Translations under genes and position numbers: made by a program | Source of the DNA: Nocardiopsis eucommiae | Lineage (GTDB): Bacteria > Actinomycetota > Actinomycetes > Streptosporangiales > Streptosporangiaceae | Reading direction: 5' to 3' | Length of the DNA stretch: 64,000 nt | Assembly (NCBI GenBank): GCA_018388625.1 | Contig: CP074402.1 | Coordinates: forward strand, 2,232,001 to 2,296,000 | Part shown: piece after piece, positions 1 to 8,215 of the stretch | Layout: each line of letters opens with the position of its first letter | Position numbering within the stretch: the first letter of the stretch is position 1 | The notes under the pieces: model-generated | What the model saw: only the letters and a program-made list of their open reading frames with translations | Told to the model about the DNA's origin: nothing | The model's database searches: none

Positions 1-1
1 G

Positions 2-775
2 GACCACCCGGTGCTGGAGCGCTGGGCCGGGATGGCCGACGCCGACACCTCGGCCGTGCAGGACGCGCACATCGGCGGTTGGCCGGTCTGCCTGGTGGGC
101 ATCGAGTCCCGTTCGGTGGCGCGGCGCGGGTTCCCGCCCACCGACGGTCCCGACACCTACACGGCGGGCACGCTGTTCCCGCGCTCGTCCAAGAAGACCG
201 CGCGCGCGATCAACGCCGCCTCGGGCAACCGCCCGCTCGTGGTGCTGGCCAACCTGTCCGGGTTCGACGGTTCGCCGGAGTCGATGCGCAAGCTCCAGCT
301 GGAGTACGGGGCGGAGATCGGCCGGGCGATCGTCAACTTCGACGGCCCGATCGTGTTCTGCGTGATCTCCCGCTACCACGGTGGCGCGTTCGTGGTGTTC
401 TCCAAGGCGCTGAACCCGAACATGACGGTGCTGGCCCTGGAGGGGTCGTTCGCGTCGGTTCTGGGTGGTGCCCCGGCCGCGGCGGTGGTGTTCGCCGGTG
501 AGGTGAACAAGCGCACCGCGACGGACCCGCGCGTGACCGCGTTGCAGACCCGGGCGTCGGAGGCCGGAGCCGCCGAACGCGCCGAGCTCAACGCGGAGCT
601 GTCCGAGGTGCAGGCCTCGGTCCGCGCCGAGAAGCTGAGCGAGGTCGCGACGGAGTTCGACGGCGTGCACAGCATCCAGCGCGCGGTCGAGGTGGGTTCG
701 GTCGACGCCATCATCAGCGCCGCCGAGCTGCGCCCGAGCATCATCGACGCCATCGCCAAGGGCATGAAGCGCTAG
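2..775 (+). CDS. Carboxyltransferase C-terminal part of a biotin-dependent acyl-CoA carboxylase (5' truncated by window edge)
   Basis: The reading frame is open from base 2, so the gene begins outside the window; about 257 C-terminal residues remain. The sequence shows a crotonase-like carboxyltransferase fold: NLSGFDGSPESMRKLQ, the GPIVFCVISRYHGGAFVVFS stretch and GSFASVLGGAPAAAVVF, which form the acyl-CoA and biotin-facing core of the alpha-type carboxyltransferase half. It would transfer carboxyl from carboxybiotin to acetyl- or propionyl-CoA in the cytoplasm. The wording of the core resembles very large fused acetyl/propionyl-CoA carboxylases of actinomycetes more than the short AccD-type subunits; that assignment is inference because the biotin carboxylase and carrier parts are not in view. 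A strong hairpin follows the stop. Confidence 0.85.
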   Translation, partial: DHPVLERWAGMADADTSAVQDAHIGGWPVCLVGIESRSVARRGFPPTDGPDTYTAGTLFPRSSKKTARAINAASGNRPLVVLANLSGFDGSPESMRKLQLEYGAEIGRAIVNFDGPIVFCVISRYHGGAFVVFSKALNPNMTVLALEGSFASVLGGAPAAAVVFAGEVNKRTATDPRVTALQTRASEAGAAERAELNAELSEVQASVRAEKLSEVATEFDGVHSIQRAVEVGSVDAIISAAELRPSIIDAIAKGMKR

Positions 776-783
776 AAGGTACC

Positions 784-820
784 GGAGCGGCCAGCCCCCT
801 CTCCGGGGGCTGGCCGCTCC
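784..820 (+). terminator. Rho-independent-type terminator hairpin
   Basis: Perfect 16-bp stem (GGAGCGGCCAGCCCCC and its complement) around a 5-base loop, starting 9 bases after the carboxylase stop. No T-run follows, as is usual in such GC-rich genomes. Confidence 0.8.
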
Positions 821-886
821 CGCGTTCGTCGGCCGGTCCGATGAACAAGAGGAGATGGCGGACCGCACCGTCGCAGGTCAGTAACC

Positions 887-1020
887 GTGAGCCCCGCGCA
901 CGCGGGGATGGACCGTCCATCAGCCACCGGGCCCTGATCCTGTCCGGTGAGCCCCGCGCACGCGGGGATGGACCGGGGATCGCGACGATCCGGGCGCGGA
1001 TCAACGCGTGAGCCCCGCGC
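887..1020 (+). CRISPR. Minimal type I-E-like CRISPR array: two repeats, two spacers, broken third repeat
   Basis: Two identical 29-base repeats lie at 887-915 and 947-975. They start GTGAGCCCCGCGC and end GCGGGGATGGACCG, with the GC hairpin and ACCG end typical of type I-E repeats. Spacers are 916-946 (31 nt) and 976-1007 (32 nt). A third copy starts at 1008 but only its first 13 bases match; after 1020 the sequence becomes that of a decayed response-regulator gene on the other strand. In the E. coli I-E convention the leader would be on the left (821-886). No cas gene is present in the window, so the array is orphaned here. Confidence 0.88.
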
Positions 1021-1303
1021 GCCCGTGGTGAGTGCCGACTTCAGGTAGCCGGGCCGCCCCTGCGACGTCACGATGACGCAGCGTCAGCCGGGCAGTTCGG
1101 TCGCGAGTCGGCGGGTGGCCTCGATGCCGTCCGGGCCGGGCAGCTGCAGGTCGAGCAGGGCCGAGTCCGGACGGACCCGCAGGGTCGTGGCCAGGGGCCG
1201 AAGCGGCCTGGCCGATCACCTCGAGGTCCTTTTCCAGGACAGGCGGCCCTACGACGGCGTCCCGGATGAGGTGTTCGTTGTCAGCTTCGAGCAGCCGGAT
1301 CAC
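1008..1303 (-). pseudogene. Remnant of a NarL/DesR-type response regulator
   Basis: Read on the minus strand from a GTG at 1303, the start IRLLEADNEHLIRDAVV is a receiver-domain N-terminus with its acidic pocket. In another frame comes DSALLDLQLPGPDGIEATRR, containing the phospho-acceptor Asp, then a stop in place of a sense codon, then CVIVTSQGRPGYLKSAL, the beta-4/alpha-4 region. The gene ends abruptly at the CRISPR repeat, so the output (LuxR-type HTH) domain is missing. Several codons are also missing between the first two blocks. This is real decay, not a single lost base. The GTG overlaps the TGA of the kinase remnant upstream, the usual arrangement of such pairs. Confidence 0.7.
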
Positions 1304-1688
1304 GTGGAGCCTCCGCGCAGCGGGACCGTGGCCTCCAAACGGAACCAGGCGCCTTCGTGGCGGGCTGTGACCCGGCCCCCGAACGCGCCCATCCGTTCGG
1401 ACATCGTGTTCAGCCCGGTTCCCTCGGTGGTCCGCGTGGGGATCCGACCCCGGCGGACCGGTCCACCACGGCACTGCCTAGGTCCGTGTGCACGGCCGTG
1501 GCGAGGAGGAAGGTGGCCGTGTTCAGCAGCGCGTCGAGGACGACGGCGACTTCCAGGCCTCCGGGCCGCCAGGTGATGACGGCCAGGCTGACCGCGAGCG
1601 TGAAGTACCAGAGCGACCGCGCCGCCATCGAGACCGCGGCAGGACGGGAGGCCTCCTCGCCGGGCACGCCGAGGTGGGGTTCGAGCAC
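1300..1688 (-). pseudogene. Remnant of a sensor histidine kinase (internal deletion)
   Basis: The distal part (about 1300-1440) encodes TGLNTMSERMGAFGGRV followed by WFRLEATVPL, the G-box and C-terminal strand of a HATPase_c domain of the DesK/NarX class. The promoter-proximal part (about 1480-1660), in another frame, encodes a stretch of hydrophobic helices (SLWYFTLAVSLAVI and VVLDALLNTATFLLATAV) as in the membrane sensor part. The dimerisation/phospho-acceptor helix and N-box are absent, so the middle of the gene has been deleted. It sits directly upstream of, and overlaps, the response-regulator remnant, so the two were one two-component operon. Confidence 0.6.
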
Positions 1689-1803
1689 CTCCTGCTGGGT
1701 GCCGTGCCCTCGTCAGCGGCGGTCCCGAAGCCCGTTCCCTGATGGACGCCGGGCTGGGTCTGACGAAGGCGCGCGCCGCCGTCAGCGCCCTGGGGCCGCC
1801 GCC
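1665..1803 (+). pseudogene. Fragment of a Clp-N (ClpA/B/C N-terminal repeat) domain
   Basis: On the plus strand EVGFEHLLLGAV, then after a frame change SLMDAGLGLTKARAAVSAL, resemble the 'GTEHLLLGLL ... LLxxxGLxxxxARAAV' pattern of one Clp-N repeat. There is no start and no second repeat. An intact Clp-N protein occurs at 48532-48967, so this may be a relic of a paralogue. The short match keeps confidence low. Confidence 0.35.
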
Positions 1804-2453
1804 TAGGGTCCGCCCAGGAGGGTGGACACCCGCTCGGCCTCGGCGGTCAGGAGGGACCCCAGTTCCTCCACGCGGGCCTGGTCCAAGCGGTAGGCGGGGC
1901 CCACCACGCTGAGCACGGCGACGATTCCCGTGGCCGCGTGTACCGGGGCGGCGATGGCCATGACCTCGGGTTCCACGGTGGAGGTGGCGGCGGTGAACCC
2001 CTCGGGCGGAAGGGTGCCGCGCAGGACCCGGCCGACGGCCGAACCGTCCTGCGGGAAGCGGTGCCCCACCCAGCTGACGTGGCGGATCGTGTGGCTGCCC
2101 TCGGCCTGGGCGATGTACAGGACCCCCTGGTCCGGGGTGCCCACACAGAGGTAGCTGGACTCGCCTGTGGCCCTTGCCAGCTCCGCCAGGGACGGCTGGG
2201 CGAAGGTGACCAGCGAGTCGTGGCTCAGGGCCTTCGCGCCGATGCCGATCAACCGGTGGCCCGGGCGGAACGCGCCGTCCTCCCCTCGGAGGGCGAACCC
2301 CGTGGACTCCAGGGTGCGGAGCAGGCGCAGCGCCGTGCTCGGCGCCAGCTCGGTCCGGCGCGCGCACTCGGTGAGTGAGGCCTCTCCCTCTTCGGCGACG
2401 ACCGCCAGGAGTTCCAGGGCCCTTTCGACGGTCCGGGTCGACTGCTCAGCCAC
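1803..2453 (-). CDS. IclR-family transcriptional regulator
   Basis: 216 residues, slightly short for the family (about 250). The N-terminal winged helix-turn-helix (residues 1-65) shows TRTVERALELLAVV, SLTECARRTELAPSTALRLL and the wing. The C-terminal effector domain shows CVGTPDQGVLYIAQ and SAVGRVL, as in IclR sensors that bind small aromatic or organic acids. It is divergently transcribed from the ammonia-lyase-like gene starting at 2562, with a perfect dyad between them, so it most likely controls that gene and itself. The ligand is unknown. Confidence 0.88.
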   Translation of the reverse strand: MAEQSTRTVERALELLAVVAEEGEASLTECARRTELAPSTALRLLRTLESTGFALRGEDGAFRPGHRLIGIGAKALSHDSLVTFAQPSLAELARATGESSYLCVGTPDQGVLYIAQAEGSHTIRHVSWVGHRFPQDGSAVGRVLRGTLPPEGFTAATSTVEPEVMAIAAPVHAATGIVAVLSVVGPAYRLDQARVEELGSLLTAEAERVSTLLGGP

Positions 2454-2525
2454 GGGCTTCCTCCGCTGAGAAATCCGCCCGGGAGACGGGCGAAGATCGG
2501 GTTGTTTTCATACAATGGAACCATG

Positions 2526-2542
2526 CTGCCATCTGATGGCAG
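2526..2542. promoter_or_regulatory. Candidate IclR operator
   Basis: Perfect inverted repeat CTGCCAT-CTG-ATGGCAG, 20 bases upstream of the lyase start codon and about 75 bases upstream of the IclR start. Position and symmetry fit an operator shared by the divergent pair. Confidence 0.55.
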
Positions 2543-2561
2543 AACCTGGAGGGAGGCGGGC

Positions 2562-4022
2562 ATGCTGAGCCTGGACGGATCGCCTCTGGACCGCGGTCGG
2601 ATCACGCGTGTGGCCCGGTTCGGGGAACCCGTCTCGATGACCTCCGAGGCCTGGGCCCGGGTGGCGGCCGCGCACCGTGCGGCCGAGCGGGCCGCCGGAC
2701 GGGGGCCCGTGTACGGACGCAACACGGGGGTGGGGGCCAACCGGGACGTCGCCGCCGGGGTGGACGGGCACGGCCGACGCCTGCTGCGGAGCCACGCGGC
2801 CGCGGGCGGGGCTCCGTTGCCCGAGGACGCGGTCCGCGCGATGCTCGTCGTGCGGATCAACCAGATCGCGGTGGGTGGCTCCGGGGTGTCCCCGCGAACG
2901 ACCCGGGCGCTGCTGAGGATGCTGAACACCGGTGCCCTCCCCGAGGTCCGCGAGCACGGCGGCGTGGGCACGGGCGACCTCGCGGCGCTCGCCGGGACGG
3001 GGCTCGCACTGCTGGGGGAACGCCCCGCGAGCGCCCCCTGGGTTCCCATGGGACGGTTCCCCGGGACGGACGCGCTCGCGCTGGTCAGCAGCAACGCCCT
3101 GACCATCGGCAGGGCCGCGCTCGTGGTCGCGGACCTGGAACCGCTGCTGCGGGTGGCCACGGTGACCACGGCGTTGTCGGCCCTGGCCTGCCGCGCCAAC
3201 CCGGAGGCCTTCTCCGCGGAGGCCGCCCGCGCGGCCGTCGCGCCGGGCGCGGCCACCGTCGCCCGGGACCTGCGGGAACTCATGGGCCCCGTCCGACCGG
3301 CCCGGGTCCAGGACTCCTTCGGGTTCCGTGCCGCGCCCCAGGTGCAGGGGGTCGTCGTCGACGCCCTGGCCGACCTCGCGGCGCACGTCGGCGCGCTGAC
3401 CGCCACCGCGCAGGAGAACCCGCTCGTGGTGGGGGAGGGGGTCGTGCACCACGGCGGGTTCCACATGGCGGCCCTGACCCTGCGCCTGGACGCCCTCCGG
3501 CTCGCCCTGGCCCAGGCGGCCCCGGCGTTGCTGGGGCGCCTGCGGGCCCTGTCCGACCCGGAGGTCACCCGACTGCCCGCCTTCCTCGCCACGGGATCGG
3601 CGGGCTCCTCGGGCACGATGATCGTCGAGTACACGGCGGCCTCCGCCTACGGTGTCCTGCGCGCCGCCGCCGCTCCGGCGTCCCTGGAGACCGTGGTCCT
3701 CTCCCGGGGCGCGGAGGAGGACGCGAGTTTCGCCCCGTTGGCCGTGCGGCAGTCGGAGACCGCCACCACGGCCCTGCGCACCCTCCTGGCCTGCGAACTC
3801 CTCACGTCGCTGCGGGCGCTGGCGATGCGGGGGAGCGACACGGCGGTGTTCCACCGGGCCTGGCACGCCTTCCGCGCGCAGGGCGGTGGCGACGCGGACA
3901 CCGATGACCGCGACCTCCAGGCGGACCTGGACGCGGCCGAGCGCGCGCTGCCGCAGCTCGGTGCACCGCCGGTACCGCGGTCGGACCCGGTTCCGGAGCG
4001 GTCGGAGGCGAGCGGGTTCTGA
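2562..4022 (+). CDS. HAL/PAL-family aromatic amino-acid lyase homologue with altered MIO triad
   Basis: 486 residues. The ATG at 2562 is chosen because AGGAGGG-like bases at 2547-2556 precede it; an ATG at 2502 would place the operator inside the gene. Family marks in order: catalytic-loop Tyr51 in YGRNTGVG, the MIO region at 133-141, QDSFGFRAAPQVQG near 260, and ENPLV near 290. In active histidine/phenylalanine ammonia-lyases the MIO cofactor forms from Ala-Ser-Gly in SVGASGDL; here the aligned residues read V-G-T-G-D-L, so the essential Ser is Thr137 and the Ala is Gly. The fold and substrate pocket seem conserved, but normal ammonia elimination is doubtful. It faces an IclR regulator and lies upstream of amidohydrolase genes. 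Confidence 0.82.
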   Translation: MLSLDGSPLDRGRITRVARFGEPVSMTSEAWARVAAAHRAAERAAGRGPVYGRNTGVGANRDVAAGVDGHGRRLLRSHAAAGGAPLPEDAVRAMLVVRINQIAVGGSGVSPRTTRALLRMLNTGALPEVREHGGVGTGDLAALAGTGLALLGERPASAPWVPMGRFPGTDALALVSSNALTIGRAALVVADLEPLLRVATVTTALSALACRANPEAFSAEAARAAVAPGAATVARDLRELMGPVRPARVQDSFGFRAAPQVQGVVVDALADLAAHVGALTATAQENPLVVGEGVVHHGGFHMAALTLRLDALRLALAQAAPALLGRLRALSDPEVTRLPAFLATGSAGSSGTMIVEYTAASAYGVLRAAAAPASLETVVLSRGAEEDASFAPLAVRQSETATTALRTLLACELLTSLRALAMRGSDTAVFHRAWHAFRAQGGGDADTDDRDLQADLDAAERALPQLGAPPVPRSDPVPERSEASGF

Positions 4023-4112
4023 CCGGAGGACGGGACCGGGGAGTGTCGGGTGGGTGCGTCCCACCCACCCTCACGACTTCCGGCCCGGACCGCCCCGGCC
4101 TAGCCTTGAGCC

Positions 4113-5008
4113 ATGGGCACCGACCGTAGCTCCGATCCCCGGTCCCACCTCGGGGAGTTCCTGAGCGCCAGACGTTCACGGCTGCGCCCCGAGGACCTCG
4201 GACTGGTCGTGTACGGCCGCCGCAGGGTTCCCGGTCTCCGCCGCGAGGAGGTGGCGCTTCTGGCCGGGGTCAGCACCGACTACTACATGCGCCTGGAACA
4301 GGGCCGCGAACGCCACCCCTCCACGCAGGTGGTCGAGGCGCTGGCCAGGGCGCTGGACCTGGACGGGCACGCCACGGAGCACCTGCGTCGACTCGCGCGC
4401 GCCGGAGGACGCCCGAGCGGGCGGGCCCGCCGGGACACGCGGGTCTCCCCGCACCTGGCCCGCCTCCTCGAACGCTGGAGTGACACTCCGGCCTTCGTGC
4501 TGGACCACCCCTGGACGTCCTGGCGCGCAACCGCCTCGCCGAGGCCCTGCACGCCGACTTCACGCTGGACGACAACCTGGCGCGTATGGTCTTCCTCGAT
4601 CCGGCGGCGCGGCGCTTCCACCGCGAGTGGCGCCGGACCGCCTCGTCGACCGTCGCCGAACTCCACCGCGCGGCGGGCCTGACCCCGGACGATCCCCGGC
4701 TGAACGAGGTCGTCGGCGAGCTCGCGCTCAAGAGCGAGGAGTTCCGTTCCCTGTGGGCGCGGCACGACGTGCGGGGCAAGACGGGCGACGCCAAACCGCT
4801 GCACCACTCCGAGGCGGGCGACCTGGACCTGCGCTACGACAGCTTCACCGTCAACGGCGCCCCCGGCCAACAGCTGATCGTCTACCAGGCGGTACGGGGC
4901 AGTGCCTCGGAGGGTGCGCTGGCCCTGCTCGGCTCCCTGCACGCCGATCCCCACGTCGGGGGCGACCAGGCGGTCCGGGACCGGAACGGTCGGCGCCGGT
5001 TCGAGTGA
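4113..5008 (+). CDS. XRE/MmyB-type transcriptional regulator (one-base frame break)
   Basis: The N-terminal HTH_XRE domain (residues 10-75) has VPGLRREEVALLAGVSTDYY and RLEQGRER, the signature of MmyB-like regulators common in actinomycetes. The C-terminal ligand-binding (MmyB LBD) half continues LARNRLAEAL, ARMVFLDPAARRF, LALKSEEFRSLW and HHSEAGDLDLRYDSF. The frame breaks near 4506 inside FVLDHP; adding one C to the run there restores DHPLDVLARNRL and an approximately 298-residue protein. The regulator probably binds DNA as a dimer and senses a lipid-like or unknown ligand. It stands between the lyase and the amidohydrolase genes. Confidence 0.8.
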
Positions 5009-5158
5009 GACCGGGGCCCCGGGCGGCGCCGCCCCGTCACTGGGAGTCGCGCACCAGGGATGACGGCGACCTGGTCGCCTCGGCCCGGCGGGACGAGACT
5101 TCGGGTGACGGCGGTGGAGCCCCCTCCACCGCGCCGCACTCGACGGAGGAGACACTCC

Positions 5159-6607
5159 ATGAGCTCCGAGACCACCACACACCACCCGGGGAGTCCCCTC
5201 GCCCTGGAGGAGATCCGGCGCCGGGCCGACGACCCCGGGCGGCGCGTCCTCTTCACCAACGCGACCGTCGTCACCATGGACCCGGAGATCGGGACGCTGG
5301 AACGGGCGGACGTCCTGGTCGAGGGGGACTCGATCGCCCGGGTGGGTCCCGTCCCGGAGGCGGGGGACGCGGTGGTGATCGACGCGACGGGCACGATCAT
5401 CACTCCGGGTTTCGTGGACACCCACCGGCACGCCTGGCAGTCCCAGCTGCGCCGGATCATGCCGGACGTGGACGACCTCGTGGACTACGTGACGACCACC
5501 CTGGCCGGGTACGCGCCCCTCTACGAGCCCCGGGACATGTACGTCGGCACCCGGCTGGCCGCCCTGTCGGCGATCGACGCCGGCATCACCTGCATGCTCG
5601 ACTTCTCGCACAACTCGAGGTCGCGCGAGCACTCCGACGCGGCGGTCCGGGCCCTGGTGGACAGCGGCGTCCGCGGGGTCCACGCCGCGATGGGGCCGCA
5701 CTTCGGTGACTGGGACCAGCAGTGGCCCGGGGACCTCGCCCGACTCCGTGAGGAGTACGGGGGCGGGTCGGACCGGATGCTGACCCTGCGGGTCGGGGCG
5801 CTGGCCACCGACGAGATCGCCGGGCCGTCCCTGGCCTACGGGCCCGGACTGGCGCGCGTCGCCAGGGAGCTGGACGTCGGGGTCAGCGTCGACGCCGTCC
5901 TCGGCGCCTCGTCCTGCCGTGCGGTGCGGGACTGGGCCCGGCAGGGGCTCCTGGGCTCGAACGTCACCCTGATCCACGCGACCGGCCTGACCGACGAGGC
6001 GTGGAGGCTGATCGGGGAGACCGGGACCACGGTCTCCCTGGCGCCGACCTCAGACGCCCAGATCGGTCTGGAGACCGCGATCCCCGCCGTCGACGAGGCA
6101 CTGGCCGTGGAGTGCGCCCCGGGCTCAGCGTCGACGTGGAGGTGGCCCTGGCCGGGGACATGTTCACCCAGATGCGGGCCCTGCACACCGTGCAGCGGAT
6201 GCGCGCGGTCAACGCCGCCTACGGCACCGACGCCGAACCGGTCCGGATCGGCGTGCACGACGTGCTGGACTTCGCCACCCTCCAAGGCGCACGGACCAAC
6301 GGTCTGGCCGGGGTGACCGGGTCGCTCACCCCCGGCAAACGCGCCGACCTCCTGGTCATCGCCGCCGAGGACCTGAACAACATGCCGCTGAACGACCCGG
6401 TCGGCACCGTGGTCCTGGGGGCGGACGCGCGCAACATCGTCACGGTCCTGGTCAACGGCGAACCGCGCAAGTGGGGCGGGAGGGTGCTGGACGTCGATCT
6501 GGACGCCCTGCGGGGAGAGGTCCGCGTCTCACGGGACCGGCTCCTCGGCCCGGCGGGGGCCGGGAGAGGACCACGCGAGCGACACCGTACGAACGCCCGA
6601 CGCGTGA
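5159..6607 (+). CDS. Amidohydrolase-superfamily hydrolase/deaminase (TRZ/ATZ-like), frame-broken
   Basis: About 480 residues. ATG at 5159 is preceded by GGAGGA at 5145-5150. The N-terminal beta-sandwich (FTNATVVTMDPEIGTLE) leads into the metal site GFVDTHRH, further metal-ligand regions DFSHNSRS and LIHATGLTDEAW, and the C-terminal sandwich GSLTPGKRADLLVI, the order of the amidohydrolase family that deaminates or dechlorinates heterocycles such as triazines and guanine. The frame changes near 6119. The tail after 6540 needs a further frame change to reach the TGA at 6605, which overlaps the GTG of the next gene. The substrate cannot be named. The gene probably belongs with the next one in an operon. 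Confidence 0.78.
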
Positions 6608-7394
6608 ACGCCACCGGGCGAGGTCAGGACACACGGAGCGACACGAACGGCCTCCCGACGACCGCTCCCGCGTCGAGCGCCCCGAGCCCCGCGACCCGGC
6701 CGGGTCGCGACGAGGCGTTGCTGGCCCGATTGGGCGACCCGGGCGGACACCCGGTGCTGCTGACGGGCGGCGTCGTCATCACCAACAACCCGCTGATGGG
6801 CGACTGGACGCGGGCGGACGTCCTCATCGGAGGAGGGGTGATCGTCGGGGTCGGTCCGGGCCTGCTGACGGCGGCTGGCGACGACGGCATGATCGTGGTC
6901 GACTGCTCGGGCACCGTCGTCCTGCCCGCCACCCTCGATCTCACCCGCGACGACGCGGGGGCACCCTGACCCCGGGCGGGCCCGCGGACGTCGCCGTGTT
7001 CCGGTACGCCGACGCGCCCGGTGCCCCCGAGGGAACCGCCCCGGCCGGGGACGGCCGCCTCGACGTGCAGATCACCGGCGGGCGGGTCCGCGTCTGGGAC
7101 GGGCGGCCGGTCCAGGAGCCGGACGCCGACCCGGGTCGGGTGAAGGAGCCCGTCCACGACCCGCTCCACCCCCGCACGGGGCTGTGGGTGGAGGAGAACG
7201 GGTTCGTCCGCCAGGAGCTGCTGCCGAACGGTCGCTACGACGAGGCGCGTGGAGACAGGGAGAGCGCCTACACCGGCCGGTACTGGGTCGACGGATCCCG
7301 GATCGACTACCTCGACGACCTGGGTTTCTGGGCTTTCGGGGAGTTCGACGGAGACGTGCTGCACCACGCGGGGTACCGCTTCACCAGGCGCTGA
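6604..7394 (+). CDS. Barrel-less amidohydrolase-like protein fused to an Atu4866 domain
   Basis: The GTG at 6604 overlaps the preceding stop. The N-terminal part (LLTGGVVITNNPLMGDW, ADVLIGGGVIVGVGP, VVDCSGTVVLPATLDLT) is the first half of an amidohydrolase beta-sandwich. It passes directly into GGTLTPGGPADVAVFRY and ITGGRVRVWDGRPV, the second half of the same sandwich. The roughly 300-residue TIM barrel with all metal ligands is absent. The C-terminus (LWVEENGFVRQELLPNGRYDE, YTGRYWVDGSRIDYLDD, GFWAFGEF) matches the small beta-barrel Atu4866 domain. One G is missing near 6955. Function is unknown; a binding rather than catalytic role next to a full-length paralogue is possible. Confidence 0.7.
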
Positions 7395-7451
7395 GGTCTC
7401 GCGGACACAGGTGAACGGTCACGGTTGGAGGTGGACGGCGCCGCCCGGGGC

Positions 7452-8015
7452 TCAGCGGAGGACGTCGAAGACCTGCTTCTGCACGCCGTTGGCGTACACC
7501 TCGTGTTCGACGAGGCCGAGCCGGGTGAGGTCCTGGTCGGTGTCGCTGAACAGGCGCCTGCCCGCTCCCAGGAGCACCGGGAAGACCAGCAGGTGGTAGC
7601 GGTCGACCAGTCCGGCATCGGCGAGGGAACGGCCCAGCGTGGCGCTGCCGTGGACGGAGAGCGGTCCGCCCTCGGTCCGCTTGAGTTCCGCGACGTCCTC
7701 GACGGTCCGCAGGATCGTGGCGGGCCAGCGCGGGTCCTCCTCGGTGAGCGTGGTGGACACGACGTAGCGGGGCTTGGAGTTGTATCCCGCGAACTCCTCC
7801 CTACGGGGCCAGATCGGGGCGAACGCCTCGTAACTGCGCCGACCCAGGAGCAGGGCGCCCGCCTCGTCCTGTTCACGGCCCTTGATCTCGAAGGCCGCCT
7901 CGTCCATCTCCACGGAGCTCACGGTCCAGCCGGAGTTGCGGTATCCGGGCTCCCCTCCCGGGGCCTCCATGACCCCGTCGACGGAGACGAAGGCGGTGAC
8001 GATCAGGTCGCGCAT
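7452..8015 (-). CDS. Dihydrofolate reductase/RibD-C-family protein
   Basis: 187 residues. The N-terminal SVDGVMEAPGGEP is the 'S.DG' strand of the RibD_C/DHFR-like fold. GALLLGRRSYEAF gives the NADPH-binding G-R-x-T/S-Y segment, and GSATLGRSLADAGLVDRYHL with FPVLLGAGRRLF is the C-terminal half. Such stand-alone proteins (YyaP/YwjB type) reduce uncharacterised substrates with NADPH; antifolate resistance is not implied. It is a single gene with no close operon partner. Confidence 0.88.
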   Translation of the reverse strand: MRDLIVTAFVSVDGVMEAPGGEPGYRNSGWTVSSVEMDEAAFEIKGREQDEAGALLLGRRSYEAFAPIWPRREEFAGYNSKPRYVVSTTLTEEDPRWPATILRTVEDVAELKRTEGGPLSVHGSATLGRSLADAGLVDRYHLLVFPVLLGAGRRLFSDTDQDLTRLGLVEHEVYANGVQKQVFDVLR

Positions 8016-8175
8016 GCGGGTTCCTCACGCTGGGGTGCCGCTGTCCCGAGATGTGTACCACCGACCGCGGACCATCCGGGGAAGGAGCGCCTCCACGGGG
8101 GTGGCGTGCCGAACACGCCGGGCGCCGACGTGGGTTGATCCGGGTGTCCGTGGGTGACAGGCTCCTGCACGAGGA

Positions 8176-8205
8176 GGCCGCCGCGACAACGGCGTCGCGG
8201 CGGCC
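8176..8205 (-). terminator. Terminator of the ArsR-AHSA1 operon
   Basis: Perfect 12-bp stem GGCCGCCGCGAC / GTCGCGGCGGCC with a 6-base loop, 11 bases beyond the stop of the SRPBCC gene (minus strand). Confidence 0.7.
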
Positions 8206-8215
8206 CCCTCCTCGG

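Noticed and set aside
1008..1036. Counting the third copy as a full CRISPR repeat
   Set aside because: Only 13 bases match; the rest is the response-regulator remnant on the other strand.
741..1071. Minus-strand reading frames with repeated PSPRARGS-like peptides
   Set aside because: They are translations of the CRISPR repeats; the peptide repeat reflects the DNA repeat, not a protein.
2508..4064. Long minus-strand open frame over the lyase gene
   Set aside because: Arg/Gly/Pro-rich translation of the antisense strand typical for high-GC codon bias; the plus-strand lyase has clear family motifs.
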